From Wurfbainia villosa (taxonomy: Eukaryota > Streptophyta > Magnoliopsida > Zingiberales > Zingiberaceae), in the NCBI GenBank assembly GCA_025175895.1, contig CM046003.1, positions 47,672,335 to 47,736,334 of the forward strand: 64,000 bases of DNA. Direction: 5' to 3'. Below, piece after piece: positions 1-10,872 of the stretch; position 1 is the stretch's first letter, and each line of letters opens with the position of its first letter. The notes under the pieces are model-generated. The model did no database searches and was not told where the DNA came from. It worked only from the letters and a program-made list of their open reading frames with translations. Made by a program: the position numbers and the translations under genes.

Positions 1-476
1 TAATTGCTTATTTTCTAAAGTTTTTTTTACAAGCCCCCATCTTTTTCGATTTATGGCAAAAGGGGGAGAAGAAAGGCCCAAGTTAAGGGATCAAAATCAT
101 TTTGTCCAAAGTTAAGGGATCAAAATGATTTTTGAAAACTTAACTTACTTAAACTTTTTTTTAAGTGGCAAACATTAAGGGGGAGAGCTAAGCTTCTTTT
201 TCAAAGTACTCACCTAAGGTCAAGTGGGAGGATTTGAAAAAGAGTTTAGCTTATACTCTCACTCATGCTAACTTACTAAGTTACTCATACTAACTGACTA
301 AGATACGCATTTCTTTCATACTCATACTAAGTTGTCTTTCTTACTTACACTTTCTACGCTTAATCACACTTACTACTTCACTACATGTTTACTACTCATA
401 TTGTTACTACTTCATTTTATGCTTAATTATTTCCTTAACTTTGTGTCAGTTTTTCATAGATCAAAAAGGGGGAGAT
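1..476 (+). mobile_element. Element A: 3' internal end of a SIRE-like copia element
   Basis: Non-coding 3' untranslated region of a plus-strand Ty1/copia element whose coding part lies left of the window. It has the same make-up as the 3' untranslated regions of elements E, F and K: blocks rich in AAGTTAAGGGATC-like words and several AAGGGGGAG purine tracts (near 61-70, 177-186 and 465-475). The last tract is the polypurine tract that primes plus-strand synthesis, because an LTR starting TGTTGGTGC follows at once at 477. No protein-coding evidence. Confidence 0.8.
464..476 (+). other. Polypurine tract of element A
   Basis: Run AAAAAGGGGGAGAT directly before the TGTTGG start of the LTR at 477. 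This is the normal position of the plus-strand primer in LTR retrotransposons, and the same sequence precedes the 3' LTRs of E, F (opposite strand) and K. Confidence 0.85.
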
Positions 477-914
477 TGTTGGTGCAGGGGCACTGGATAA
501 TCGAACCTAGATTTTGATTATGGCAAAGGCTCAAAGTTAAGGTGTTATCTTTATCTCATAAAGCTACTGTTAAGTGTGCAGAAGTGTTTAAGCTGAGCTG
601 AAGGTCAGTGAAACCCAGAGAAACTCGAGTTGAGAAACCGTGGTGGTCTAGCGACACGGGGAGAACTTCGGATGGAGTCAAAGAACCTAGGTAGAGACTG
701 AAAGCTAAGCGACAAGTCGCAAAGGACTAGATGTAAGCACGAGTGTGAGTAATGGTGAGGTCGGGTCCTCTGTACGGGGACGATTTTAGGCGGCGATCCG
801 ACTAAGACTTCCAGTGGAAGGTCTAGGTCAAGATCGGACGATAAGTAGCCATCAAATTTACTATTACTTGTGTTTTCGTGCTAACTCTTTGTTGCAGTTG
901 AAAAACCTAGCTGG

Positions 915-986
915 CAGTCGACTGCTAGCTTATACCAGTCGATTGCTACTAGTATCAGTCGACTGATGAAGGCCATCAGTCGATTG
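915..986 (+). repeat. Palindrome array in LTR A
   Basis: Four copies of the decamer CAGTCGACTG or its CAGTCGATTG variant begin at 915, 935, 956 and 977, a spacing of 20-21 bp. The array ends about 110 bp upstream of the TATA box. Equivalent arrays occupy the same place in other LTRs of the window. Confidence 0.9.
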
Positions 987-1094
987 CAATTCAAATTGTC
1001 TAGCTTGAAGAAAGTCAAGATAAGCTCCACTTATCTTGGGGAGATGAGGCTCTTTGACTCAGATCTAGATCTTTACGAATTAGGGCTTGGAGGG

Positions 1095-1103
1095 CTATAA
1101 AAG
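1095..1103 (+). promoter_or_regulatory. TATA box of LTR A
   Basis: CTATAAAAG in the middle of the LTR, downstream of the palindrome array and upstream of the CT-rich R/U5 part. It matches by position the TATA boxes of LTRs G, H, J and K. It probably marks the element promoter; the transcription start cannot be placed from sequence alone. Confidence 0.6.
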
Positions 1104-1396
1104 AAGGGGGGTTTTACCCCTTTTGGATTATTAAATTGCTCTCCAAGTGCTCCCACAACGTCACATCATCAACCACTACTCTACGCCGTCGAAACACAGT
1201 CGTAACTCCGACGACACACCGTCAATTCAAGTCTTGATCTTCGTCAGTATATTTTAAAGTTGTTATTTCAATCTTTATAGTTTGTATCGAGCTTTTATCC
1301 TTGAGTTTTCTTTGTAAAGAGGAAAGGTGGGATTGCACCTCTACCTCTATCTTTCTTCTTATTGTAACTGTTGTCTCCTACCTCTAATGAGGAGGA

Positions 1397-2667
1397 TGTA
1401 GGATTGAGTAAACTGAGAGAGAGGGGGGGGTTAATCTCGGTGTTTAATATTTTTATTTATTTTTGAACATTATTTTATATTTTCAAATAAGAGTACGCAG
1501 GGGAAATTAAATGCAGTTTAGACACAGGAAGTTTACTTGGTTCACAACCCTAACTGGGTTGCTACTCCAAGGCCCGTAGCTCTCCCGAGAGCTACCTCGA
1601 TAGTCAATCACTATAATACCCTCCGATTCGAGAACTCTTGACTTCAGAGGGAGTTCACTTTTACAAAGATGAGAGAAGGGTAACACACTACCCTTTCTTG
1701 AAGTTAAGTACACAAGCGAAATAAAAAGAAATTATAGACTACTTTATACTGACACAAATGAAGAATCAGATGCAGGAACGAGGTGTCAGAAAGGAGCCCT
1801 TTTGAATATTCGAAGCTTTTGTGGTCATGAGAAAATTTTGACAGCACTTTGGTGTAGATTGGATGTTGTACTCAGATCTGGTCGAGCACATATTTTATAA
1901 ACTTTGTCCAGTCGACTGGAATACCTTCAAGTCGACTCCCGTCAATATGGAATTCATGGTCTTCCAGTCGACTGAACCATCTCCAGTCGACTCCAAGTCA
2001 CTCATCTCCGCATCGAGAAATTTGCCTCTTCAGTCAACTCAAACCCTTCAGTCGACTGAAACCCTTCCCATCTGCATCGCACGATCTCCGATCGATCACC
2101 AGGTGATCCTGCCAAATAGATATCCAATCGACTGATACATCTCCAGTCGACTAGACTTCAGTCGACTGATCCCTACAAAACAGGATTAACACAAATAGAT
2201 AATATGAAATGTGATAGCAGTAGTAATACTGCTTGATCTCGACTACTAAATCCCACTCAGACCTTTCGTCGGATCAACGCCTAGCTTTGTCCCCCTACAG
2301 AGGAATCAACCTCACCTCTTCACTCGAGGCTTACTTGCTAACTACTTGCCGGACTTACCACTCTTGACATTTGATTTGACCCACCAGGGCTTCAACCAGC
2401 TGTCTAGTCTACATGACCCAGCTGGACTTTTTGCCGATTGTCCAATCTCTTGACCCAACTGGTCTTCAGGCCAAATGTCTGGTCCACACGACCCATCTGG
2501 ACTTCATGCTTGGTGTTCGGTCCTCCTGATCTATCAAGATATGTGCCTAGCATCCGGTCAACATGACCTACTAGGACTTCCTGTTAAGCCTGCACATTTA
2601 ACACTAATATTATATCACACAAGTGAATCCTAATATTTAACTGTGGTTCATACATTAAAACTAAGGA
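1397..2667 (-). repeat. Element B 3' LTR (truncated)
   Basis: Aligns with the B 5' LTR at 23956-25209. The plus-strand start TGTAGGATTGAG matches TGTATGATCGAG there. At the other end the match stops at CTAAGGA (2667), where gag begins, so the terminal 21 bp corresponding to 25189-25209 are missing. It contains the palindrome array 1909-2167 and a degenerate minisatellite with GACCCAACTGG-like words near 2350-2600. Confidence 0.9.
1909..2168 (-). repeat. Palindrome array in LTR B (left copy)
   Basis: About nine AGTCGACT or AATCGACT cores (near 1910, 1930, 1966, 1985, 2032, 2050, 2126, 2145 and 2160). Within runs the spacing is mostly 18-20 bp. The same array is present with substitutions in the right LTR at about 24460-24730. 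Confidence 0.85.
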
Positions 2668-3678
2668 TTGTTTACTTGACTCTTGGAAACCCAAAATTGA
2701 TTTGGTCCAACTTGGTTAACTAAGCTAGACTTACGAACCCAAGCTTGGACTCGACCCTTAGCATTTCTATTAAACAAGGACATGTATGATCTATTTGTGT
2801 CCTTAGCCTTGTATCCGAGTCTGGACATGTTGTACATGGCTCGTTGAGACCCAAGCATCATGTTGAGATACTTGGATCCTAATGTGAACCTTTCCAACGA
2901 TCCGGTGAGATCTTCTACTTGTCTTTTTTGGACAGAGTTCTCTTCCTCAAGCTTTGCAACTCGAGTTGAGTCTCTATCTTTAATTTGGCAATTCGAAGTC
3001 TTTGAGTTGACTTGCTCCTTAAGTACTTGAACTTCATCAAGAAGCGAGTCAACTCGATTCTCGAACTTGGCTAGTTTCCTACCTAGGCATGCAATTATGT
3101 TGTACAACTTATCTTCTTGGGGAGATGTTACCTCGTTTGAAACTTCAGAAATGGATGCGGATCTGTGGCTTCTCTCAGACTTGGACTCGGACTCAGAATT
3201 TGTCTCATCTTCGGACTCGTTGGCTGCCATGAGTGCTACAAAGCAATTCGTTGATATTTCCATGTCCAACTCTTCCGACGATGACTTGTCAAATTTTACC
3301 TTAGATGCTTTCTTTCTTTTCCTCTTTCTTGATTTGGACTTCTTTCCTTTTGTGTTCGTTCCTGCCATCAAAACTAAACCATCCTCGGGTTGACTCAAGT
3401 TAGCCTATTCATGTAACTTAATTAATTTATCTCATAACTCTTTTGAATTTTGAACGGACCCGACTCGACTTAGCTCCTCATTCGTAAGTCCGCATTGTAA
3501 GGTGTTTAAAGCCTTGTAATCGACTCGAGTCTTTTTCCTAAAATTTGCGGTCCATTTCTCCAGATCTAACAACTCACTTGAGTCGTCTACCGGAGCTATG
3601 AACTCTTTCCTAATCGAAAACCAAACATCAGATCGGTTTTCAGAAAGCACTCCATTTTCCTCTTCCGAGAAGGAAAAT
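2668..3678 (-). pseudogene. gag: Element B gag, 3' part (broken)
   Basis: Minus-strand SIRE-type Gag (UBN2-like capsid precursor that would form virus-like particles). Visible from its 5' side: the MECFLKT-like segment (with RKRK before it) near the N terminus, the LQCG..NEEL..VG block around 3470-3500, then two in-frame stops near 3430 and 3385. The sequence jumps from a KLIKLHE word to SQPEDGLVLMAG, which in E and F lie about 100 residues apart, so the capsid core is deleted in frame. A lysine/arginine-rich stretch replaces the zinc-knuckle region, and a coiled-coil-like C-terminal part follows. The gene runs without a pol gene into the 3' LTR at 2667. Its first 55 nt lie beyond element C at 22965-23019. 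Confidence 0.85.
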
Positions 3679-5069
3679 TGTCACGCCCCGAGAGTATGCT
3701 GAGCCGAAAAATGGACAGCATCTCCCCTGTACGTGATACAATATCCTGTTAATACAAGGCCTTTCGACTACAACCACATAACATATATATGTACAGAACC
3801 ATAAATCACAACGAAAATACCCCAACAAATAATAAAGATACAGCGACTCAACTATGCACTCCAGAGTGACTTTGACACAACAAGAATCATAACAAAGACC
3901 AAATACATACAACACATCCGTATACCACAAATGCAAAATAATGTAGGATAAAATCCCAAAACCAATAATCCAACAGAATACAATAAAACAGAGTAAACAT
4001 CCAACCATTTGGTGTGAGATAGGATCAGCAGGCGGAGCTCCAAACATCCAAGGAATCTTCTACCTGTAACTTGGGCGACAAGAAACTCAGGGTCCGTGGT
4101 GGTGAGTATAAACTCAGGGGTAATATGTAGAAAATGCATGAATAACATATAGGGATATAGAGATCTACAAGTATACATGTGAAGATCTACAGGTATACAG
4201 AAGGAGTCCAACATACATACAGTCCTAAATGTAATAACCAGTAACCACTAGTATAGTCATACTCAATGCGTATACTAAACTGATCAATTGAACATGAAGT
4301 AATGTACTAACGTACCTGACAATCTGCAACACCATAAGCTATATCATCCTGAATAGGTATACAATAACATAACCCATATAACATACAAGGTCAATCCCAT
4401 ATCTGACCAACACTCAGACATATGAACAATATATAATCATATGTAATAACAACCCAGTCCATACTAGACTATGATATGACGGTAATCAAATGCATACAAC
4501 AATCTGGACCAACACATACAATATGCTCAACACACAGCAATATATAATATGCAAATGACATGTAACATGATGAACAAGCATATGTAGCAAACATAGCTCA
4601 ATCAAATGTAGCATCTCACAGACATATGTAAAACATATATCAAATACATGCATACATATATCTCGGCAATGCATATGCATGGCCATGTCTGCGGACCCAT
4701 CCAACCACGACCCAAGTATGGCCTGGGTGGCACAACATGACAACTATCCTGACTCCAGCTACCACTACTCTCGAGTTGCCGAGTTGGGTAGTATGAATGA
4801 GTAGCATATAAGAGTAAAGAGCTAACTACTCCACAGGGATTCCTGTTGCAAGCCGCACCATCACTACCCATGAGTAGACGAGTACCGCACACAGGACAAC
4901 TGCACATCATGCAACCACCGTCTATAGTGGGCGAGTGCGCTAACCACAACTCTACATAGTGGCGAAGTGCGCATCACCAGCTACCACCGTCTATAGTGGT
5001 CGAGCGCGGCACATCCAATGCTCTGCACTCAACCCTACTACCACTACCCCGAGTTGCCGGGGAGGCAGG
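3679..5069 (-). repeat. Element C 3' LTR, segment 1
   Basis: Begins TGTCACGCCCCGAG on the plus strand and aligns with 19394-20780 of the right LTR. It is cut at target duplication GCAGG (5065-5069) by element D; the rest continues at 13786. The uninterrupted sequence GGGGAGGCAGGATGGC is preserved in the right LTR near 20774, which shows the empty site. Confidence 0.95.
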
Positions 5070-6914
5070 TGAAGGTTAGATCCGAAGCTTCACTTCCCAC
5101 CTCAGTCGCTATTGCATGGAGATCCCATCTAGGTCCCCGGATTAAAAAATTAATCCTTGATGAAGAGGGATTACCTAAGCAACCGATCCATCATTGTGCT
5201 ATTCGAATAGAGTGGTCACTTGAACAAACTTGTTGTTTATGTAACCTACCTCTTTTCTTCGATTAGCCGCAGAATAGACGATGTACGGATCGCTGATTTT
5301 TGTGTTTGTCTTCGGGGTCCAAGTAAATTAGCCACATACAATACATACAACTTACATAGAATAAGAAAACATGCATAAACAAGAATTATACCTCTTGTTT
5401 ACCTCAAGGTCTTCTATTGTATGTCCTTCCTCCTTTTGGACGTCGTGTGGGCGACGATCTTCCAAAAGTCGAAGCCTCCTAGATCACGTTCTTCCCTTCC
5501 TTGCTCGCTCCGAACAAAGGGAAGAATAAAATAAAACTTCTTCTCCTATCTAGGACCGACCACCAAGCCAAGGAGCTTGATGTTGTCGCAGCCCAAGGAG
5601 TGGATGAAGGAGCGCTGGCCAACCTTGAAGAAAGGTCGCCACCGGCCAAAGAGGGAGAGAGAGGAGTTGTCGGCCAATCTAGAGAGAGAGAGAGGTTGAG
5701 GTGCCTCTAGCCAAGAAGAGCCAATACCTAGGGTTGTCGCCGCCCAATAGGAAGAAGAAAACCCTAGGGTTGCCGCCCACCTCTTCTCTCAAGCCAACTC
5801 CAAAAACCCTAACCCTATTTTCATCTCCATGCCCAAGCGCTTAGCCCTCCTTTTATAGAGTTAGGCTTAAGCCTCCTTTCAATCTCCACTGTCGGATCTA
5901 GAGATTTAATCTCAACCGTCGGATCTAGAGATTTAATCTCCACCATTGGATCTAGAGATTTAACCTCCACCGTCGAATCTAGAGTTCCATTTTCCACCAT
6001 CGGATCTAGGCTTCATGAGGGGTTTAATAGGCTACAATAGGGACCATGAGGAGGAGTTGGACCTTGGCCACTCAATGGATCTAGCCCACATAAAGTCCGA
6101 TCTATTAATGAAAATCCATTTCACTAGAGGATTATCATTGATCTACCTCACCAACCCCCATAAATAAATATGGGCTCCATATATTAATTGTACTAATATC
6201 TCCTCGTGTTTAAGATCTCGAATGTCCGTCAATTTATTAATTTACTAACAATTAATTAATCAACATCTAACTCCATGAGTAGTACCACTCAAGCTTATCA
6301 TCATGCTGGACCAAGTCCACCTGCAAGGTTCACATGATGAATCTTATGAGCTCCTCAAGGGGATATTATCATCCTAATATATAAGACACGGATTCCTCCT
6401 ATAATCAACGACACACCATGTAAATAATATCATTTTCCAACTTACCGAGCCTATCGATTTACTCTATAAATCTCTCCCATTGGTAAATCAAAGAAATAAA
6501 TACTAAGTACATGTGCCCATTATTATATTGGGATTAAGAGCATGAACACCATAATATCCGAGGTCTGATTCAATTATGTATTCAACAATAAATCGAATCA
6601 CCTCTATGTCGGTCCTGCTCAATACACACAAAGTGTACTAGTGTAATTCTATAGTCAAGACAAACCAATACTAAATCACACTACAACTATACCAATGGTT
6701 TGTCCAAAACCATCTCGGTTGTGAGCCTTTACTTATACTCTACCAGGAACTGATAACATGGTCTCCCGTGTGACACTACACACCATGTTATCTACAATGT
6801 AATGTATTAGACAATATACATAATCATAAATATGCAAACAATGATCATGTGATTCTTATTTCAAAAATAAAGATGTTCATATAAAAGATAGACTTTTCAA
6901 TATACATCCCAACA
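5070..6914 (-). repeat. Element D 3' LTR
   Basis: 1845 bp, plus-strand start TGAAGGTTAG and end CATCCCAACA, matched by 11929-13780. It is followed at 6915 by the complement of a purine tract. Minus-strand TATA box near 5851. A 27-bp tandem repeat built on CGTCGGATCTAGAGATTT lies at about 5886-6010. Confidence 0.95.
5886..6010 (-). repeat. 27-bp tandem repeat in D LTR (left)
   Basis: Four to five imperfect 27-bp units containing CCGTCGGATCTAGAG and AGATTTAATCTC, just upstream (minus strand) of the TATA box. The same array is at about 12750-12875 in the other LTR, so it predates this insertion. Confidence 0.85.
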
Positions 6915-6930
6915 ATCTCCCACTTATACT
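6915..6930 (-). other. Polypurine tract of element D
   Basis: On the minus strand AGTATAAGTGGGAGAT lies directly before the LTR start TGTTGGGATG, the expected plus-strand primer site next to a 3' LTR. Confidence 0.8.
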
Positions 6931-6947
6931 AAAAGACTATGCTATCC

Positions 6948-7514
6948 TCATACTACCATACATCTGATTCCCATTCCCTCCACATGCCTATCAAAAGCTC
7001 TCGCTGGAAGGGTCTTAGTGAAAGGATCTACCAGGTCATCCTCTGATGCAATCTAGGCGACAACAATTTCTACCTCCTTTACGATCTCTCGTATCAGGTG
7101 GTACTTGCGCTCTATGTGTTTACTTGCCTTATGGGCTCGTGGTTCATTCAAGTTTGCAATTGCACCACTGTTATCACAATAAATTGTGATAGTTTTGGGC
7201 AAACCATTAATCACATCCAAGTCCATCAAGAAGTTTCTGAGACATACAGCTTCTTTGGCCGCCTCAGAGGCTGCCTCATACTCAACTTCCATGGTAGAGT
7301 CCGCCACACATTTCTACTTGACACTCCTCCATACAATGGGTCCTCCTCCCAAAGTAAACACAAAACCTGAGGTAGACTTACTGTTAACCCTATTTGATTG
7401 GAAGTTAGAATTTGTGTGATCCATACGGAGTAATTGATCTGCCTGGTATACCAGCATATAATCCCTAGTCTTTCTCAAGTACTTCAATATATGTTTTATC
7501 GCAGTCCAATGTCC
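6948..7514 (-). pseudogene. pol: Element D pol: RNase H domain (broken)
   Basis: C-terminal part of the copia Pol polyprotein, which removes the RNA strand after reverse transcription. Recognised by the ADSTMEVEYEAASEAAKEAV stretch (copia RNase H with acidic residues), the YCDNSGAIANLNEP motif and the HIERKYHLIREIV segment. An in-frame TAG lies just after VEIVVA near 7052. The frame resumes with a DPFTKTLP-like tail and ends at TGA (6948-6950), close to the purine tract. The D(S)D segment between RT and RNase H (about 7310-7514) is interrupted by stops. Confidence 0.85.
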
Positions 7515-8456
7515 CTATCCTGGATTACTCTGATATCTGCTAATCATGCCCATGACAAAGCAGATATCCAATCTCGTACATAACATAGCATACATAAGGC
7601 TTCCTACTGCCAAAGCATAAGGAACCGCCTTCATCTTCTCTATCTCCTTTGATGTTCTAGGACACATCTCTTTAGATAAAGGTACTCCATGCCTAAAAGG
7701 TAGAAAACCTTTCTTGGAGTTTTGCATGCTAAAACGAGCCATAATGGTGTCTATGTATGAAGCTTGAGATAAGCACATCCTTTTCCTGCGATCCCTTATA
7801 ACCTTGATCCCAAGGATGTGTCCCACTTCTCCCAAGTCCTTCATATCAAACTATTTGGACAATCATACCCTTACGTCCGATAACACCTTGACATTATTGT
7901 CAATTAACAAAATGTCATCTACATATAGTACAAGAAATACCACTACGTTTCCATCACATCTCTTGTATACACAAGACTCATCCAGACTTTGAATAAATCC
8001 ATAAGACTGGATTACCTCATCAAAGTGGATGTTCCAAGATCTCGAAGCTTGCTTCAATCCATAAATTGACCAATTAAGCTTGGACACAAGATTCTCTTTG
8101 CCCTTTGCAATGAATCCCTCTGGTTGCTCCATATAGATGTTTTCCTCAAGACTTCCATTAAGGAAAGCTGTCTTGACATCCATCTGTCACACCTCATAAT
8201 CCATATGAGCAGTAATACATAAGAGAATCTAGATAGACTTAAGCATGACTACCTATGAAAAGGTCTCCTCATAATCGATACCCTCTTTCTGAGTATACCC
8301 TTTCGCAACAAGCCTTGCTTTGAAGGTCTCAACCTTCCCGTCTATTCCTCTCTTTCTTTTGTAGATCCACTTGCATCCAATGGTTTTTACACCATCGGGT
8401 GGGTCTATTAGCTCCCAGACCTGATTTGAATCCATAGATTCTATCTCAGAATTCAT
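7515..8456 (-). pseudogene. pol: Element D pol: reverse transcriptase domain (broken)
   Basis: RVT_2-type reverse transcriptase. In order on the minus strand: the SNQVWELIDPP start (about 8420), CKWIYKRKRG, ARLVAKGYTQKEGIDYEETFS (8253-8330), MDVKTAFLNGSLEE with the first catalytic Asp (8150-8183), IYGLKQASRSWN, and the LYVDDILLI box with the YVDD pair (about 7900). After that come MKDLGE..HILGIKV and LDICFVMGM. Stops separate the segments near 8250, 8190, 7860 and 7512, but all are in one frame. Wording matches the TNT1-94-like Tork group rather than the SIRE copies elsewhere in the window. Confidence 0.9.
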
Positions 8457-8507
8457 CGCACTATGCCAAGATACTTCATCTTTATCTTGTATTGCCTCGT
8501 CATATGT

Positions 8508-9927
8508 CTAGGGATCAGGTTCATGTTCATCAGGGACCAAATCAGAAGATTCTCCCAAGAACATAAATCTGTCAGACTGTCTAACAACCCTCCCACTACG
8601 ACGAGGTATCACCTGTGTATCCTCTATGACACGCGGTGCAGTCACTTGTGGTTTATCCTCTTGTACCGGTGGTACTGAAGTAGTGACTTCCCCTCTTAAT
8701 TCCTCCAGAACAATCTTACTCATGGGCTTGTGGTTCATCACATAGTCTTCCTCTAGAAATCTGGTGTTCGTGCTAACGATCACTCTCTGATCTCTAGGAC
8801 TATAAAACAAACCACCTTTCGTTCCTCTAGGATAGCCAACGAACATGCACACTTCTGTACGAGGTTCCAACTTACCAGTATCTACCTTCAGCACATGTAC
8901 TGGACTCCCCTAAATCTGAATATGTCTCAGACTAGGCTTTCGCCCAGTCCACAATTCTGTGGGAGTAGAAAGCACTGATTTAGATGGTACTAAGTTCAGA
9001 TTGTACACTTCCATATTCAGAGTATACGCCCAGAATGAATCTAGCAACTCAGAATAACTTATCATCGATCTAACCATCATCCATAAGAGTCCTATTCCTT
9101 CGCTCCGCTACACCATTCTGCTGGGGTGTGCCAAGTGCAGACAATTGACATTGAATCTCAGCCTCTGATAAGTAATTCCTAAACTCTCCCAAGAGGTACT
9201 CACCACCATGATCAGATCATAGTGTCTTGATACTTTTACCTTGACGTTTCTCCATATCAGCCTTGAATTCTTTGAACCTGTCAAAGCATTCAGACTTGCG
9301 GCGCATCAAGTAAATATATCCATATCTTGAATAATCGTCTATAAAAGAGACGAAATATTCAAAACCACCTCTATCCTAGATAGACATAGGACCACACAAA
9401 TCAGAATGAACCAATTCCAACACATCTTTGGCTCTATACCCCTTGGCCTTAAAAGGCCTTTTGGTCATTTTACCTTCAAAGCAAGATTCATAGGTTGAGA
9501 AATCTTCCACCACTAATGAACCCAAAGGTCCATCATCTATCAACCTTTGAATTCTACTTAGGTTAATATGACCTAACCTTAGATGCCAAAGATATGTTTG
9601 GTTCATTTTCGAAGGTTCTTTTCTCTTATTAGAATTAGAAGATGAGTTATTTACTACTTCTCTTTGCATCGTGAGAGCTTTTGGTTCAAGGGTATATAAA
9701 TTTCCTATTAATGCACCAGAATAGATAATCTCCCTATTTCTTTTTATAACAACTCTGTCATTAAAAGAAATAGAATATCCATCCATAAAAAATTTAGAAA
9801 CCAAAATCAAATTCTTTCTAAATAAAGGTACATAAAAACAATTTCTTAGAACCAAAGTTTTATTTCTTTCAAAAGACAAATAAACATCTCCCACTGCAAC
9901 AGCCGCCACCTTCGTAGCATCGCCCAA
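8508..9927 (-). pseudogene. pol: Element D pol: integrase region (broken)
   Basis: GAG-pre-integrase and integrase of a copia element, which joins the DNA copy to the host chromosome. The zinc-binding HHCC part shows WHLRLGHINL, but its first Cys is Tyr (YESCFEGKMTKRPF). The LVHSDLCGP box with the first catalytic Asp follows at about 9390. The core is readable on the minus strand through a stop near 9376 and a stop before the SDHGGEY-type word near 9215, with a QQNGVAER-like word near 9110. A frameshift falls between 9375 and 8894. The C-terminal piece 8508-8894 (MFVGYPRGTKGGLFYSP) is typical of copia integrase tails. Confidence 0.85.
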
Positions 9928-9975
9928 GTAAATGGTAATCTCCCCCTCATCCAGTCGTCTGGTTTCCTAAAACCC

Positions 9976-10266
9976 CTACAAAATATTGCAGACATGATCA
10001 ATGGATCCCGTATCTACACACCAGGTGCCGGTAGATAACATCGCTAAACATATTTCAACTACTAGACCAAAAGATATACCTTTGTTCTGCTTCCAGTTGG
10101 GGCAGTCCTTCTTCCAATGTTCGGTCTGCTTGCAAGTGCAGAACTTGCCTTTCGGCTTCTTCACTCCTCCCTGAGATCCTCCTGCCACCTTTGTCGCACC
10201 TTGTTTCTTCTTCTTCTTGCCTTTCAGCTTAGAAGTAGAAACCTTTTGGGTAACCATGGCATGAGC
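9976..10266 (-). pseudogene. pol: Element D gag-pol: zinc knuckle and aspartic protease (broken)
   Basis: Same frame as gag, separated from it by a TAG at 10267-10269. A basic Lys-rich linker leads to a CCHC-type zinc knuckle read as KFCTCKQTEHWKKDC, in which the first Cys is Phe. The aspartic protease follows with its active site WCVDTGSIDHVCN (about 9985-10020), intact at the D-T-G triplet. A stop near 9974 separates it from the pre-integrase. In an active element the protease would cut the Gag-Pol polyprotein. Confidence 0.85.
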
Positions 10267-10872
10267 CTAATCACTCTGACGAAAAAGCTCCTCTGCCACC
10301 TGGAGTTCTGTCAGAAGCTCCGCCAACGAATACAACCTTTTATTCATGTTGTAGTTCAGACGAAACTTCTCAAAACTCCTAGGTAGAGACTGGAGAATGA
10401 TATCGACCTGGGTTTCCCCATCAATCTCAGCTCCAAGGACTTCCATCTCATTCAAATGAGCCATCATCTTGAGAACATGATCCCTCATGGATGTTCCCTC
10501 GATCATGGTGGTCGTCATCAAGTTCCTCATGGCTTCCTGCCTCGTAGCCCGATTCTGGTGTCCAAAAAGCTCCTTGAGATTGAGCATCATGTCATAAGCA
10601 GTGAGCATGGCTTGATGATGATGTTGCAATACATTTGACATAGAAGCCAAAATGTAACACCGCGCCATCTCATCAGCCTTAACCCACTTTTTATAACTCT
10701 CATTCTCCTTTTTCCCAGAATCATCCGCAAGCTTAGGAGGACACTCTTCGAAGAGTACATATTTGTACTCCTCAGCAGTCAAGACAATATCAAGATTCCT
10801 CTTTCAATCAACATAATTGGGTCCAGTAAGTTTATTCTCTTTTAGTATCACAGCAAGCGGGTTGAAAGTCAT
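10267..10872 (-). pseudogene. gag: Element D gag (broken)
   Basis: UBN2-type Gag of a Tork-like copia element. The probable start is the ATG complement at 10870-10872, giving MTFNPLAVILKENKLTGPNY; the next tryptophan-like position is TGA. Then come LTAEEYKYVL, the MARCYILASMSNVLQ block, LKELFGHQNRATRQEAM, MRDHVLKMMAHLNEMEVLG and LPRSFEKFRLNYNMNK, all standard Gag words. It ends at an in-frame TAG (10267-10269) before the zinc-knuckle part. The primer site is about 1 kb upstream. Confidence 0.9.

Larger units (their letters stand above)
477..1396 (+). repeat. Element A 3' LTR, segment 1 of 3
   Basis: The LTR starts TGTTGGTGC after the polypurine tract. It is about 1.13 kb long once two later insertions are removed: segments 477-1396, 25215-25359 and 42165-42231. 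It aligns along its length with LTR G (42232-43318). It holds a palindrome array (915-986), a TATA box (near 1096) and the U5 words CTCCTACCTC...GAGGAGGA. Segment 1 ends at target duplication GAGGA (1392-1396), where element B inserted. Confidence 0.9.

Noticed and set aside
915..986. Palindrome array considered as a CRISPR array
   Set aside because: Repeats are only 10 bp, the spacers are about 10 bp, no cas genes, and the setting is a plant LTR; it is a promoter-region array.
3640..4214. Overlapping minus-strand frames of 120-135 codons, Cys- and Tyr-rich
   Set aside because: They lie inside the left LTR of gypsy element C. The counterpart at 19290-19760 in the other LTR has a similar chance frame; no known domain.
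7053..10872. Element D as the same family as E, F and K
   Set aside because: Its RT and RNase H wording (SIYGLKQASRSWN, YVDDILLI, ADSTMEVEYEAAS) and LTRs differ from the SIRE-like copies; it is a separate Tork-like family.
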